Below are positions 47,770-57,422 of a stretch of 64,000 nt of DNA, one piece after another. The stretch lies in assembly GCF_000238395.3 (NCBI RefSeq), contig NZ_CP011025.1, positions 2,852,001-2,916,000 of the forward strand, read 5' to 3'. Below the pieces are notes generated by a model, which saw only the letters and a list, made by a program, of their open reading frames with translations, had not been told where the DNA came from and did not search any database. The translations under genes were made by a program, and so were the position numbers. Source of the DNA: Pseudoalteromonas arctica A 37-1-2. Its GTDB lineage: Bacteria; Pseudomonadota; Gammaproteobacteria; Enterobacterales; Alteromonadaceae. Numbering within the stretch: the first letter of the stretch is position 1; each line of letters starts with the position of its first letter.

Positions 47770-48843
47770 TTAATTTAAGTTACAGGCTTCAAGGCCTGAT
47801 AAACGCATGCGTACTTCAAGCTCTGGTAGTTGGCGTGGTTTAACGCCCTCTAAACCTTTTGCAAAAGCGCGAATATGCGCAGGCGTGGTGCCACAGCATC
47901 CGCCTACTATATTAATAAAGCCCGATTTACCCCAATCGATAATTTCGGTTGCCATATCGCCCGCTTCTAAGTCGTATTCACCAAACTCATTGGGTAAGCC
48001 CGCATTAGGGTGTACCGATGTAAAGGTTTCGCACACGCGCGATAACTCTTCTACATACTGGCGCAGTAAATCAGGACCAAGCGCGCAGTTTAAACCAATC
48101 GAAATAGGCTTAATATGGCGAATAGAGTTATAAAATGCTTCGGTTGTTTGTCCCGAAAGCGTACGACCAGAGGCGTCGGTAATAGTCCCCGAAATCATAA
48201 CGGGTAATTTACGCCCTGCTTGCTCAAAGGCTTCTTCTACGCCAAACGAGGCGGCTTTTGCATTAAGGGTATCGAATATAGTTTCGATTAATATTAAATC
48301 GGCGCCGCCTTCCATTAATGCAAGTGTTGATTCAATATACGCAGTAACCAGCTTATCAAAGGTGACATTTCGGTAACCCGGATCGTTTACGTCTGGCGAA
48401 ATTGAACACGTTTTAGATGTCGGCCCTAAAACACCGGCTACATAGCGTGGTTTTTCTGGCGTTTTAGCCGTAAATTCATCGCAAATTGCGCGTGCTAATT
48501 TAGCCGACTCTAGGTTTATTTCACGACTTAAGCTTGCCATGTCGTAATCTTCCATCGAAATAGTGGTCGAGTTAAACGTGTTGGTTTCGATAATATCGGC
48601 GCCCGCTGATAAAAAACCACGATGAATATCAGTGATTAAATCGGGCTTGGTTAGGCTTAATAAATCGTTATTGCCTTTAATTAATACATGCCAGTCTTTA
48701 AAACGCTCTCCGCGATAGTCTTCTTCTTCTAGCTTATGATCTTGGATCATGGTGCCCATAGCGCCATCTAAAATTAAAATGCGTTCTTTTAATGCGGCGC
48801 TTATTTCGGCTTGCTTATTATTTGTAGGAGCGTTATTCGGCAT
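47770..48843 (-). CDS. metH: Methionine synthase, homocysteine-binding part (split MetH, N-terminal protein)
   Basis: 357 residues, the homocysteine S-methyltransferase barrel. [19 protein letters not shown] at the start, the zinc ligands in LNCALG and [10 protein letters not shown], and the linker [15 protein letters not shown] at the end correspond to the first third of E. coli MetH. Protein ends exactly where the linker would enter the folate domain. It overlaps the end of metA by 11 bp and is followed after 9 bp by the rest of MetH. The stop TAA is part of the next RBS, so translation is coupled. Confidence 0.92.
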   Translation of the reverse strand: MPNNAPTNNKQAEISAALKERILILDGAMGTMIQDHKLEEEDYRGERFKDWHVLIKGNNDLLSLTKPDLITDIHRGFLSAGADIIETNTFNSTTISMEDYDMASLSREINLESAKLARAICDEFTAKTPEKPRYVAGVLGPTSKTCSISPDVNDPGYRNVTFDKLVTAYIESTLALMEGGADLILIETIFDTLNAKAASFGVEEAFEQAGRKLPVMISGTITDASGRTLSGQTTEAFYNSIRHIKPISIGLNCALGPDLLRQYVEELSRVCETFTSVHPNAGLPNEFGEYDLEAGDMATEIIDWGKSGFINIVGGCCGTTPAHIRAFAKGLEGVKPRQLPELEVRMRLSGLEACNLN

Positions 48844-49780
48844 AGTTGTTAGTCCTCACGTCTTGGCTAACTAAATTAATATCATACGGTGTGGTTTGGT
48901 ACACGTAGTAATTTAACCAGTTCGAAAAAAGTAAAAAAGCATGGCTTTGCCACGTTTTTGAAGGTTGTTTGGTTGCATCGTCATCCGGAAAGTAATTTTC
49001 GGGTTTTGGTGCATTAGGGCTTTTTTTACAATCGCGGTCGTATTCTGCTTTTAGCGAGTCGGCGTCGTACTCTGGGTGGCCGGTTATAAACACTTGGCTA
49101 CCTGATTTATTTTTAAGTAAGTAAGCCCCTACTCGCTCAGAACCTGCCAGTACAACTAGCTCATCACAGGCGTTTATTTTATTTATATCAATGTGGCCAT
49201 AACGTGAGTGCGGTACTAAAAAGGTGTCGTCGAATCCGCGAGTCAGTGCGCCGTGATCAAAGTAACATTGGTGGGTAAATACACCACACAGTTTGTCGTC
49301 TTTTAAATCACGCTTTAAATTGTAACGGTGATATAACGCTGCATGTGCTGCCCAGCACGAAAATAACGTAGAGGTAACGTGTTGCTCAGCCCAATCAATA
49401 ATGACCTTTAGCTCATCCCAATACGCTACATCGTCGTATTCTAAATGCGCAAGTGGCGCGCCAGTTACTATTAATGCATCGTAATTGTTGTCTTTAACCT
49501 CAGAAAAATAACGATAAAAGGTATCAAGGTGCTCTTCTGAATTGCTGCTACTGCGGTGAGTGTCGAGCCGCAGTAGTTCTACGTTTACTTGCAAAGGCGA
49601 GTTGGCAAGCAAGCGAATAAACTGAACTTCGGTTTCTACTTTATTAGGCATTAAGTTTAAAATAGCCAAACGCATTGGGCGTATTTCTTGCGTTTTTGCA
49701 CGTGTTTTTGGCATTACAAATACGTTTTCTTGACGTAAACGTGCAATTGCCGGCAACTCGTCTTTTACTGTAATTGGCAT
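48833..49780 (-). CDS. metA: Homoserine O-acyltransferase (succinyltransferase type)
   Basis: 315 residues from the ATG at 49780, preceded by CAGGAGT; the frame goes to 49798 but that ATG has no [14 protein letters not shown] and [14 protein letters not shown] are the conserved start. The catalytic Cys is in [10 protein letters not shown], His in GHPEYD, with a Glu between. First step of methionine synthesis from homoserine; whether it uses succinyl- or acetyl-CoA cannot be told by eye. First gene of metA-metH-metH, with MetJ-like boxes upstream. Confidence 0.93.
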   Translation of the reverse strand: MPITVKDELPAIARLRQENVFVMPKTRAKTQEIRPMRLAILNLMPNKVETEVQFIRLLANSPLQVNVELLRLDTHRSSSNSEEHLDTFYRYFSEVKDNNYDALIVTGAPLAHLEYDDVAYWDELKVIIDWAEQHVTSTLFSCWAAHAALYHRYNLKRDLKDDKLCGVFTHQCYFDHGALTRGFDDTFLVPHSRYGHIDINKINACDELVVLAGSERVGAYLLKNKSGSQVFITGHPEYDADSLKAEYDRDCKKSPNAPKPENYFPDDDATKQPSKTWQSHAFLLFSNWLNYYVYQTTPYDINLVSQDVRTNNYAE

Positions 49781-49846
49781 ATTTTTACTCCTGCTCATAA
49801 AAACCGAAAGTTAATTATGAACTGAAAGTAAAAAATATCAACCTCT

Positions 49847-49862
49847 AGATGTATAGATGTCT
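49847..49862 (-). promoter_or_regulatory. Tandem MetJ-like boxes upstream of metA
   Basis: On the minus strand AGACATCT followed directly by ATACATCT, 7 of 8 and 6 of 8 matches to the MetJ half-unit AGACGTCT in 8-bp phase; weaker units may flank them. TTGATA, a possible -35, follows within 10 bp, so bound MetJ would block the promoter. Confidence 0.65.
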
Positions 49863-49995
49863 AAATGAAATTTATTCATTCTATTAAATTAGGATTTACC
49901 GAGGTGGTATGTATGAGGAAAAACGCCTCTATTATAAAATAACCTGCTTTAATATTTTGAAGTAGCGCTACTAAAAACGAGTAGCGCATATACAG

Positions 49996-50643
49996 TTAAA
50001 AACGGTAAACCACAGATAAATTAAGTGCGTAAATATCGCCTTCATCTGTATCAAAATATTGGTATTCAGCGCTTAATTGCCAGCGTTGAGTTAACCTAAA
50101 GTCAACGCCAGTTCCATACGTTACGCCGCCTTCGTCGTAGTTTTGCTCAGTTATTAACGTAGAATTTTTATCTGTACCAGTTATTGATTCTGCAAGGTTT
50201 TTTAAGTCGCCTTCATTGTAACTTAATTTATTTCTACCATAGCCACCAAATAAAAACACATCAGCTCGAGATGAAATTGGATAATTAGCTTTTACAAATA
50301 TACTTGTTTGCAAATCAAGGCTTGAATCGATTTCGCTCTTAATGAATTCTGAGCTAAGCGAACCGTCCTGTGGGTTCTGAGTATAAACAATTCCGTTTAG
50401 AGGAGCTGACTCATCATTTAACCCAAAACCTATACGCCCTTCTAATGCAAAGTATCGCGAAAACTGATATCCAAACCGGCCATAAAGCGTTGTAAACTGT
50501 ATGCTATCACTCTCGTATACATCAATTTGCGTAGACCCTATCCCTATTCCTTGGTAATAACCATTTACGTGGAGTATGTCTGCTTGGCTCGAAAATGAGT
50601 ATAAACCTAAAAGTAACGCTCCTAACTTTGTAACTATTTTCAT
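49996..50643 (-). CDS. Outer-membrane beta-barrel protein
   Basis: 215 residues from the ATG at 50643, which has AAGGA at 6 nt; a second ATG 6 bp earlier abuts the RBS. Signal peptide about 1-21 (GALLLGLYSFSSQA). Then an eight-strand-type barrel pattern of alternating hydrophobic residues (FALEGRIGFGL, ADVFLFGGYGRNKL) ending in the outer-membrane signature VVYRF. No peptidoglycan domain. Ligand or adhesion role unknown. The 327-bp gap upstream shows only the ettA promoter. Confidence 0.85.
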   Translation of the reverse strand: MKIVTKLGALLLGLYSFSSQADILHVNGYYQGIGIGSTQIDVYESDSIQFTTLYGRFGYQFSRYFALEGRIGFGLNDESAPLNGIVYTQNPQDGSLSSEFIKSEIDSSLDLQTSIFVKANYPISSRADVFLFGGYGRNKLSYNEGDLKNLAESITGTDKNSTLITEQNYDEGGVTYGTGVDFRLTQRWQLSAEYQYFDTDEGDIYALNLSVVYRF

Positions 50644-50905
50644 GTTCATTCCTTTAAATCTTTGTAATATTTAATAATATGATGTCTAACAACAAACTAA
50701 GTGTGGCCTGCCTATATAACTTGCTTATACTTTACAACTTGTAAATATACTGTACCACTTTTGTTAAAAATGGAATGTATTTGAACAATATAAAACAATA
50801 GATTACAGAATTTTACATAATAGAAATCCTGTAATAGTAGTGTTTTAAACGAGCAATCAAAACAAAGTACCGCTTAGGTAAGCGTATTGTTCTATACAGC
50901 ATTCG

Positions 50906-50935
50906 TTGACTGTTTCACCTGTCAGCCACTACAAT
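50906..50935 (+). promoter_or_regulatory. Sigma-70-type promoter of ettA
   Basis: TTGACT and TACAAT separated by 18 bp, 41 bp before the ettA start codon. The rest of the 50650-50976 gap holds nothing else I can name. Confidence 0.6.
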
Positions 50936-50976
50936 ACAACATTGAAATTTTTATTATTATTTGAAGGCTTTCCTCC

Positions 50977-52650
50977 ATGGTTTTACCTGATAAATTTATA
51001 TTCTCGATGAGTCGAGTATCTAAGGTTGTGCCACCTAAGCGCACTATCTTAAAAGATATTTCGTTACACTTTTTTCCTGGCGCTAAAATTGGTGTGCTTG
51101 GTTTAAACGGTTCTGGTAAATCTACGTTACTACGTATTATGGCCGGTGTTGACCAAGATTTTGAAGGTGATGCACATCCTCAGCCTGGTACAAAAATTGG
51201 TTATTTACCGCAAGAGCCTGTTTTAGACGAAAGCAAAACAGTTCGTGAAATTGTTGAAGAAGCTGTTGGCGAAGTTAAACACGCACTTAAACGTCTTGAC
51301 GAAGTGTATAACGAATACGCCATGGAAGACGCTGACTTTGACGCACTTGCAAAAGAGCAAGGCGAGCTTGAAGCTGTTATCCAGGCGCACGATGGTCACA
51401 ACATCGACAACGTTTTAGAACGTGCTGCTGATGCACTTCGCCTACCAGAATGGGATGCTAAAATTGAGCACCTTTCAGGTGGTGAGCGTCGTCGTGTTGC
51501 TATATGTCGATTATTGCTTGAAAAACCAGACATGCTTATTCTCGATGAACCAACTAACCACTTGGATGCTGAGTCGGTTGCATGGTTAGAGCGCTTCTTA
51601 CACGATTACGAAGGCACTGTTGTGGCGGTAACGCATGACCGTTACTTCCTTGATAATGTAGCGGGTTGGATATTGGAGCTTGACCGTGGTGAAGGTATTC
51701 CATGGGAAGGTAACTACTCTTCTTGGCTTGAACAAAAAGATGCGCGCTTACAGCAAGAACAAAAATCTGAAAAAGCACGTCAAAAATCAATTGCGCAAGA
51801 ACTTGAATGGGTTCGTTCAAACCCTAAAGGTCGCCAAGCTAAGTCAAAAGCACGTATGGCTCAGTTTACTGAAATGCAGCAGTCTGATTACCAAAAACGT
51901 AACGAAACTAACGAGATGTTTATTCCACCTGGTCCGCGTTTAGGCGACCAAGTACTTGAAGTAACTAATCTTCGTAAGAGTTTTGGCGATCGCGTTTTAA
52001 TTGACGATTTAAGCTTTAGCATGCCAAAAGGTGCCATTGTGGGCATTATTGGTGCTAATGGCGCGGGTAAATCAACGCTGTTTAAAATGATCAGTGGTGA
52101 ACAAAAGCAAGACAGCGGTAGCATTACCGTTGGCGAAAGCGTACACCTTGCTACTGTTGATCAGTTCCGCGACGGTATGGACGAAAGCAAAACTGTTTTC
52201 CAAGAAATATCAGACGGTCAAGACGTACTGAAAATTGGTAACTTTGAGTTCCAAAGCCGTGCGTATGTAAGTCGCTTTAACTTTAAAGGTAACGATCAGC
52301 AAAAGTTTGTTAAAGACCTATCAGGTGGTGAGCGTAACCGTTTACACCTTGCTAAGTTATTAAAAGCTGGCGGCAATGTGTTACTACTCGATGAGCCAAC
52401 CAATGACTTGGACGTTGAAACACTACGTGCACTAGAGAACGCTATTTTAGAGTTCCCTGGTTGTGTAATGTGTATCTCGCATGACCGTTGGTTCCTTGAC
52501 CGTATTGCTACGCACATTTTAGATTACCGCGACGAAGGTCAAATTAACTTCTTTGATGGTAACTATACTGAATACGAAGAGTGGCTTAAAAAGACACTAG
52601 GTGCAGCAGCAACTGAACCTAAACGTATTAAGTACAAAAAAATTGGTTAA
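50977..52650 (+). CDS. ettA: Energy-dependent translational throttle protein EttA (ABC-F)
   Basis: 557 residues with two ABC domains in one soluble chain. Walker A motifs GLNGSGKST and GANGAGKST, signature motifs LSGGERRR and LSGGERNR, Walker B LILDEPTNHLD and LLLDEPTNDLD. The KVVPPKR start and the inter-domain linker (about 240-310; KSKARMAQF) match EttA. Binds the ribosomal E site and gates early elongation according to the ATP/ADP ratio. Strong terminator follows. Confidence 0.96.
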   Translation: MVLPDKFIFSMSRVSKVVPPKRTILKDISLHFFPGAKIGVLGLNGSGKSTLLRIMAGVDQDFEGDAHPQPGTKIGYLPQEPVLDESKTVREIVEEAVGEVKHALKRLDEVYNEYAMEDADFDALAKEQGELEAVIQAHDGHNIDNVLERAADALRLPEWDAKIEHLSGGERRRVAICRLLLEKPDMLILDEPTNHLDAESVAWLERFLHDYEGTVVAVTHDRYFLDNVAGWILELDRGEGIPWEGNYSSWLEQKDARLQQEQKSEKARQKSIAQELEWVRSNPKGRQAKSKARMAQFTEMQQSDYQKRNETNEMFIPPGPRLGDQVLEVTNLRKSFGDRVLIDDLSFSMPKGAIVGIIGANGAGKSTLFKMISGEQKQDSGSITVGESVHLATVDQFRDGMDESKTVFQEISDGQDVLKIGNFEFQSRAYVSRFNFKGNDQQKFVKDLSGGERNRLHLAKLLKAGGNVLLLDEPTNDLDVETLRALENAILEFPGCVMCISHDRWFLDRIATHILDYRDEGQINFFDGNYTEYEEWLKKTLGAAATEPKRIKYKKIG

Positions 52651-52684
52651 TATTTACTGTAGCTAATTTATTACAGTAATACTA

Positions 52685-52711
52685 AGCCCTGCATTTATGC
52701 GGGGCTTTTTT
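52685..52711 (+). terminator. Rho-independent terminator of ettA
   Basis: AGCCCTGCA / TGCGGGGCT (one G-T pair), 4-nt loop, followed by TTTTTT. Confidence 0.92.
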
Positions 52712-52806
52712 ATGCCACCAGCATTACAGGAGCATATCCTGCTAGCATGTAGAGAATTACCCGCTATGCTTAATTTATTATAAAAACAGTAAGGCTAAAT
52801 TAGGTT

Positions 52807-53175
52807 ATGCAAAATCGTCGTCAGTTTTCTCGTGTTTTATTTTCAACCGATGCACAAGTAATTTTTAATGATCACCAATACCCATGTAAATTACTTGATG
52901 TATCTTTGCATGGCGCATTAATCACTAAATGTGATGCTTTTATTGGCAACCAAAATAGCCAAGCTGTTCTGCGTTTTTCGCTGCCTCAAAGCGAAATAGA
53001 AATAAAAATGGAGGTTGTGGTGTGCCATATAGAAGCGGATCATATTGGTTTAAAGTGCCACCATATTGATATAGACAGCATTACTTATTTAAAGCGTTTA
53101 ATAGAGCTAAACTTAGCTGATGACGAACTATTACATCGCGAACTCGCTATGTTGATTCACGACACACAAGAATAG
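52807..53175 (+). CDS. PilZ-domain protein (cyclic-di-GMP receptor)
   Basis: 122 residues, a single PilZ domain. The cyclic-di-GMP-binding motifs are RRQFSR (RxxxR) at residues 4-9 and DVSLHGA (D/NxSxxG) near 37. A helical C-terminus (about 98-122) follows. Soluble. A likely effector for the GGDEF/EAL proteins of this genome; the process it controls cannot be told. The HDAC-like gene follows after 53 bp. Confidence 0.88.
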   Translation: MQNRRQFSRVLFSTDAQVIFNDHQYPCKLLDVSLHGALITKCDAFIGNQNSQAVLRFSLPQSEIEIKMEVVVCHIEADHIGLKCHHIDIDSITYLKRLIELNLADDELLHRELAMLIHDTQE

Positions 53176-53228
53176 ACTCATTTGGATTAGTTGATTACCA
53201 TAGTGCAAACTTTTTAACTTGTGTAAAC

Positions 53229-54137
53229 ATGACTTTAAATCCACATTTACCTTTGGTGTATCACCCTAACTACTCGTTTAATTTCGATCCAAAGCATCGT
53301 TTTGCAATGAGTAAGTTTGCACATTTATATCAGCATGTAGCAAAGCTTGGTTTGATTGGCGATAACCTGGTTGAGCCAATATTAGGCACGCCAGAGCCAC
53401 TTGAGCTAATACACTGCGAAAATTACATACATGATTTGTGGAATAATCGCTTAGATGAAAAAGCAATGCGTCGCATTGGCCTACCTTGGTCAAAAGAGCT
53501 TATGGCACGTACCTTTACAGCACCTCAAGGTACTTTGCAAACAGCTCGTTTAGCACTTAAACATGGTATAGCGTGCCACTTAGCCGGTGGTACACACCAT
53601 GCGCATACCGATTTTGGCTCAGGCTACTGCATGGTTAATGATTTAGCCTTTACCACGCAAACTTTAATTGAATCGGGTGAAGTAACTAACGTACTTATTT
53701 TTGATTTAGACGTGCACCAAGGTGATGGCACAGCCGCAATGTTACAGCATCAAGCATACGCTTATACTTGCTCTATCCATTGTGAAAAAAACTTCCCTTT
53801 CAGAAAATCCGCTAGCGATTTAGATATTGGCTTAGCCGATAATATGAAAGACGACGAATACCTTGCCGTAGTTGACGACACCTTGAGTTATTTACTTAAA
53901 GAGCTAAACCCAAGCTTGGTACTTTACGATGCTGGCGTTGATATTTGGCAAGGCGATGGCTTGGGTAAATTAGATATCAGCTGGGATGGCATAGTTAAGC
54001 GCGACCATTTAGTGCTAAAACGCTGCCTTGAACACAACACACCCGTAGCCACAGTAATAGGTGGTGGCTACGATAAAGACCACCTTCGGCTCGCTAAACG
54101 CCACGCTATTGTTGTTGAGCAAGCAGCTCGCTTTTAG
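53229..54137 (+). CDS. Histone-deacetylase-family hydrolase
   Basis: 302 residues of the arginase/deacetylase fold. GGTHHAHTDFGSGYCMVND carries the catalytic His pair; FDLDVHQGDG gives the zinc ligands Asp and His, and DAGVDIWQGD the third Asp. GGGYDKD closes the active site. Bacterial relatives deacetylate polyamines or other small amides; the substrate here is unknown. Cytoplasmic. About 60 bp before the thioredoxin-like gene, with a hairpin between. Confidence 0.9.
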   Translation: MTLNPHLPLVYHPNYSFNFDPKHRFAMSKFAHLYQHVAKLGLIGDNLVEPILGTPEPLELIHCENYIHDLWNNRLDEKAMRRIGLPWSKELMARTFTAPQGTLQTARLALKHGIACHLAGGTHHAHTDFGSGYCMVNDLAFTTQTLIESGEVTNVLIFDLDVHQGDGTAAMLQHQAYAYTCSIHCEKNFPFRKSASDLDIGLADNMKDDEYLAVVDDTLSYLLKELNPSLVLYDAGVDIWQGDGLGKLDISWDGIVKRDHLVLKRCLEHNTPVATVIGGGYDKDHLRLAKRHAIVVEQAARF

Positions 54138-54161
54138 TTTGAAATAAAAATGTTAAATTCC

Positions 54162-54191
54162 CGTTCTTATTTAATATGTAAAATAAGAACG
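54162..54191 (+). other. Perfect 11-bp hairpin in the 5' region of the thioredoxin-like gene
   Basis: CGTTCTTATTT / AAATAAGAACG with an 8-nt loop. No T-run follows on either strand, so it is not a standard terminator; it ends 8 nt before the next ATG and may affect translation. Confidence 0.5.
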
Positions 54192-54199
54192 AACATATT

Positions 54200-54697
54200 A
54201 TGAAGCAACTATTTATTGCCATCGCACTAATTTTTATAAGCTTTACAAGCTATTCGCAAGAAGAAAGTACGCAAGAAACATACCCTAAGTTACCTACATT
54301 AAATTTACAAATGGCTGATGGATCTACACTCAATACTCAAGATTTATTAGGTCAACCTTACGTTTTGCACTTTTGGGCAACGTGGTGTCCGTACTGTAAA
54401 AAGCTGCAGCCAGCACTTCAAAAAATTGATGATATGGGCTTAAAAGTTATTGCCGTGAGCTTTAAAGAAGATGACGATGCTACTCCCGCTAAAACGCTTA
54501 GCGATAGAGGTTATACTTTTAAAACAGCCGTAAAAGCCGATGCAATAGCACAGCAATTAGGTATAAGAGGCACACCTACTACATTGTTTGTAAATAAAGA
54601 AGGCAATGTAATTTGGCTGACTAATACGTCAAATCCAGAGGACGCAAACCTACATTTAAAAGCACGAACATTGTTGCACTCCATATCTGAACAATAA
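54200..54697 (+). CDS. TlpA/ResA-like periplasmic thioredoxin
   Basis: 165 residues with a signal peptide (about 1-19, ALIFISFTSYSQ). Thioredoxin fold with the active-site pair Cys63-x-x-Cys66 in WATWCPYCKK and the cis-Pro in GTPTTLF. Reduces or rearranges disulfides in the periplasm, often for cytochrome or oxidase assembly; the partner is unknown. Poor RBS next to a hairpin. A second exported protein follows after 82 bp. Confidence 0.88.
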   Translation: MKQLFIAIALIFISFTSYSQEESTQETYPKLPTLNLQMADGSTLNTQDLLGQPYVLHFWATWCPYCKKLQPALQKIDDMGLKVIAVSFKEDDDATPAKTLSDRGYTFKTAVKADAIAQQLGIRGTPTTLFVNKEGNVIWLTNTSNPEDANLHLKARTLLHSISEQ

Positions 54698-54779
54698 TAT
54701 AGGTCTAAATTTAGTTTAAAAATATAAGTAATATAAACTTTATACTACAATTTAAGCTCATAAATTAATTGAGATTATA

Positions 54780-55445
54780 ATGCGCTTACTACTTACTTTA
54801 TTACTAATCACTTTAAGTGGCTTTGCCGCAGCTGAAGAAGAAAAAGCAGAACTTCCACCGGTAGACCCCGCTTACAATGCTGAGCATCCTATGGCTTTGG
54901 TTAATCAAGGCTCGTCTATTATTGCAATGAATTTACCCACCTATAATTTACCTAATGATGTGCAAGTTGTTTATAAAATAGGAAACCCCGATGTTCCATT
55001 TTTAGGCTTTGTTAGAAATGCCGAGTTAATCACCGTAAAGCCACAAGCGTTTAATATTCAGCATTTAATGCGTGGTGAAGAAATTACGATTATTGCCGAT
55101 ATTTACGAGGGTGATTATCAACAAGGTGGTAGTTTAATTTATTCAAAAAAAGAGTTGGTCTTGAGTAAGCAGCTGTATGCCAGAGAACTAAAAGATTTAA
55201 GTGAATCATCGCAATGGCAAGACTACGACATGATTACACTAAGCGGCACTGAGCGTATTTATATTCATAAAATTCAAAAAGCGCCGAGCTATAACCATCT
55301 TATTTTTGTCGATTTAGTTAATGCGTGCATGCAAAAGCTTCGTACCTCAAAACGTGTCCCAGCTGAAAATGAGCTTACCTATAAATTTATTAATTGCGGC
55401 ACGCTTAAACCACTTTATTACAATGCTGATGATTTTAAAAAGTAA
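54780..55445 (+). CDS. Hypothetical secreted protein
   Basis: 221 residues with a signal peptide (about 1-18, LLTLLLITLSGFAAA). The mature start is acidic (EEEKAELPPVDP). Predicted alpha/beta with two late Cys (NACMQKL, FINCGT). No family recognised and no catalytic motif. It precedes the cyo operon terminator convergently and follows the thioredoxin-like gene on the same strand, which could supply its disulfide. Confidence 0.7.
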   Translation: MRLLLTLLLITLSGFAAAEEEKAELPPVDPAYNAEHPMALVNQGSSIIAMNLPTYNLPNDVQVVYKIGNPDVPFLGFVRNAELITVKPQAFNIQHLMRGEEITIIADIYEGDYQQGGSLIYSKKELVLSKQLYARELKDLSESSQWQDYDMITLSGTERIYIHKIQKAPSYNHLIFVDLVNACMQKLRTSKRVPAENELTYKFINCGTLKPLYYNADDFKK

Positions 55446-55493
55446 AAGAGCGAGTATACGAATGTTCAATTATTTTAATATTTAGGCATAAAA

Positions 55494-55513
55494 AAAGGCT
55501 CTTTCGAGCCTTT
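55494..55513. terminator. Convergent terminator at the end of the cyo operon
   Basis: AAAGGCTC / GAGCCTTT with a 4-nt loop and an A-run on the left giving a T-run on the minus strand, 32 bp past cyoE. Confidence 0.9.
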
Positions 55514-55545
55514 GGATTAACTTTGGAATAGTCAAAAATTTTAAA

Positions 55546-56436
55546 TTAGGTCAGCGTTAATAGCTGTGGAGCAACGCTATGATAATCAACAGCCATAGCA
55601 ATGCTTAACGCTGTAATATTAATAATTGAAAATGCGAACACTTTACGTGCCCAGCTACTCATATCAATATTACGACGATAACCACGTAGCGCCATTAGCA
55701 ACCACCAAAAGCTTGTAATACAAGCAACAGCCATAAAAGCAGCACCTGTGTAGCCAGTAATTGGCAGTAACATCACAACTAAGGCGTATACAGCAATATA
55801 AAGCACAATGTGGCGTTTTGCTTTGTCGATACCTTGCGCCACAGGTAATACTGGAATACCTGCAGCTTGGTAATCTTTAAAGCGAAAAATAGCGATGGCG
55901 TAAGAGTGCGGCATTTGCCACAAGCTAAACATAACTAGCAGTATTAATGCGCCCATATCGAACTGCCCTGTTACGGCGCAGTAACCTACTACTGGCGGTA
56001 CAGCGCCAGAAAGACTACCTACAAAAGTGCCATATACTGAGTTACGTTTCATGTAGAGGCTATAAACCCCTACATAAATTACGTAGCCAAAGGCTGCAAA
56101 AAATACCGCGGCTTGAGTGGTATAGGCGATAAGTAAACCAAAGCCAATAACGCCCAATAAAATACCGTGGCTAAGTGCAGCAAAGGCCGACATTTCGCCA
56201 GTTACTGTTACCCGCGTACGAGTACGTGCCATGGCTACATCTATGTCTCTATCAATTACATTATTGATAGCACAGCCCGATGCAACCACTAGCGACAAGC
56301 CAATTAATGTGGCAATCATTAACCATGGATCTATATCACCGCGCGAGGCAAGTAAAAACCCGCCCGCTACGCTGATCAAATTGCCCATAATAATACCCGG
56401 CTTTGTCACTGATAAATAACGACGAAACATCTTCAA
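55546..56436 (-). CDS. cyoE: Protohaem IX farnesyltransferase (haem O synthase)
   Basis: 296 residues, UbiA-type prenyltransferase with about nine helices. The polyprenyl-binding motif [18 protein letters not shown] and [12 protein letters not shown] are conserved in CyoE/CtaB. Makes haem O for the quinol oxidase encoded just upstream. It follows cyoD by 3 bp and is the last gene of the operon. Acts in the inner membrane. Confidence 0.96.
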   Translation of the reverse strand: MKMFRRYLSVTKPGIIMGNLISVAGGFLLASRGDIDPWLMIATLIGLSLVVASGCAINNVIDRDIDVAMARTRTRVTVTGEMSAFAALSHGILLGVIGFGLLIAYTTQAAVFFAAFGYVIYVGVYSLYMKRNSVYGTFVGSLSGAVPPVVGYCAVTGQFDMGALILLVMFSLWQMPHSYAIAIFRFKDYQAAGIPVLPVAQGIDKAKRHIVLYIAVYALVVMLLPITGYTGAAFMAVACITSFWWLLMALRGYRRNIDMSSWARKVFAFSIINITALSIAMAVDYHSVAPQLLTLT

Positions 56437-56439
56437 CTC

Positions 56440-56796
56440 CTAGTACATCATCATTGCGTTAGATTCATAAATGATCCAAACAGATAACCCAACAACCATT
56501 ACGATGATCAGAGCACTGAATAGGAATGAGAAAGTACTTGCACGGCCATTTTCGGTGGTAAAATTAAGGTGTAAAAAGTACTTTAAATGCACCCAAATTT
56601 GTACGATTGCAAAAGTAACAATGCTCCAAAGCGTTGTTGCTTTTGAGAAGTCACCTTCCATAACCATATAAAACGGTATAGCAGTTAAAATTACCGATAG
56701 CACAAAGCCAATTAAGTAAGTTTTAACACTGCCATGAGATTCATCATGATGATCACTTTGCGTTTGTTTTAACGCATGCGTTTCGCTGTGGCTCAT
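56440..56796 (-). CDS. cyoD: Cytochrome o ubiquinol oxidase subunit IV
   Basis: 118 residues from the ATG at 56796, which overlaps the cyoC stop (TAATG); the frame runs further up into cyoC but that is not coding here. Three membrane helices (about 25-45, 52-72, 85-108). HVKYFLHL-like VHLKYFLHL is the family signature. Assembly/stability subunit of the bo3-type oxidase. Confidence 0.94.
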   Translation of the reverse strand: MSHSETHALKQTQSDHHDESHGSVKTYLIGFVLSVILTAIPFYMVMEGDFSKATTLWSIVTFAIVQIWVHLKYFLHLNFTTENGRASTFSFLFSALIIVMVVGLSVWIIYESNAMMMY

Positions 56797-57422
56797 TACA
56801 TTGCTCCCATCAAATAAACAACGGTAAATACACAAATCCAAACAATGTCTAAGAAGTGCCAAAATAGGCTTAAGCAGCTTAAACGCGTTACGGTAGCTTT
56901 ACCTAAACCACGTTTAGCAACTTCAATCATCATTATGGTCATCCAAATTAGTCCAGCCGTTACATGTAATCCATGTAAGCCGACTAATGAGAAAAACGAT
57001 GTTAAAAAGGCACTTTGTTGTGGGCCATTACCATGCACAATTAGGTGATGAAATTCGTATACTTCCATACCAATAAACACAGCACCTAAACAAAACGTAA
57101 CAAATAACCAAGTCAGTGTTAGTGCCTTTTTTTGCCCTTGAGCGGCAATCATGGCAAAGCCAAAGGTAATACTACTAATAAGTAGTGCAGCAGTTTCTAC
57201 TGCTACAAAGTCGAGTTCAAAAATATCTTTACCCGATACACCACCCGCTGTGTTCATAAATAACACAGCGTAAGTGGCAAAAAACGAGGCAAACAATAGG
57301 CAATCGGTCATTAGGTATAACCAAAAACCGAATATGGTGTCACCCGATGTATCGTGATGATCATGCGCGTGGGCATGGTCATCGTGCGATACTGATTCTA
57401 AATTTGCAGAAAGTGTATTCAC
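56796..57422 (-). CDS. cyoC: Cytochrome o ubiquinol oxidase subunit III
   Basis: 208 residues with five membrane helices and a His-rich N-terminus ([11 protein letters not shown]). [14 protein letters not shown] and [16 protein letters not shown] are the conserved oxidase-III blocks. Part of the inner-membrane quinol oxidase. Its ATG overlaps the cyoB stop by 4 bp and its own stop overlaps cyoD. Confidence 0.95.
   Translation of the reverse strand: MNTLSANLESVSHDDHAHAHDHHDTSGDTIFGFWLYLMTDCLLFASFFATYAVLFMNTAGGVSGKDIFELDFVAVETAALLISSITFGFAMIAAQGQKKALTLTWLFVTFCLGAVFIGMEVYEFHHLIVHGNGPQQSAFLTSFFSLVGLHGLHVTAGLIWMTIMMIEVAKRGLGKATVTRLSCLSLFWHFLDIVWICVFTVVYLMGAM

Noticed and set aside
45127..48843. 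metH as a pseudogene broken by a stop or frameshift
   Set aside because: Both parts have complete domains, the second has its own strong RBS and ATG, and the break is at the inter-domain linker.
56797..56862. Longer start for cyoD
   Set aside because: Would overlap cyoC by 22 codons; MSHSETH at 56796 is coupled to the cyoC stop and fits the family length.
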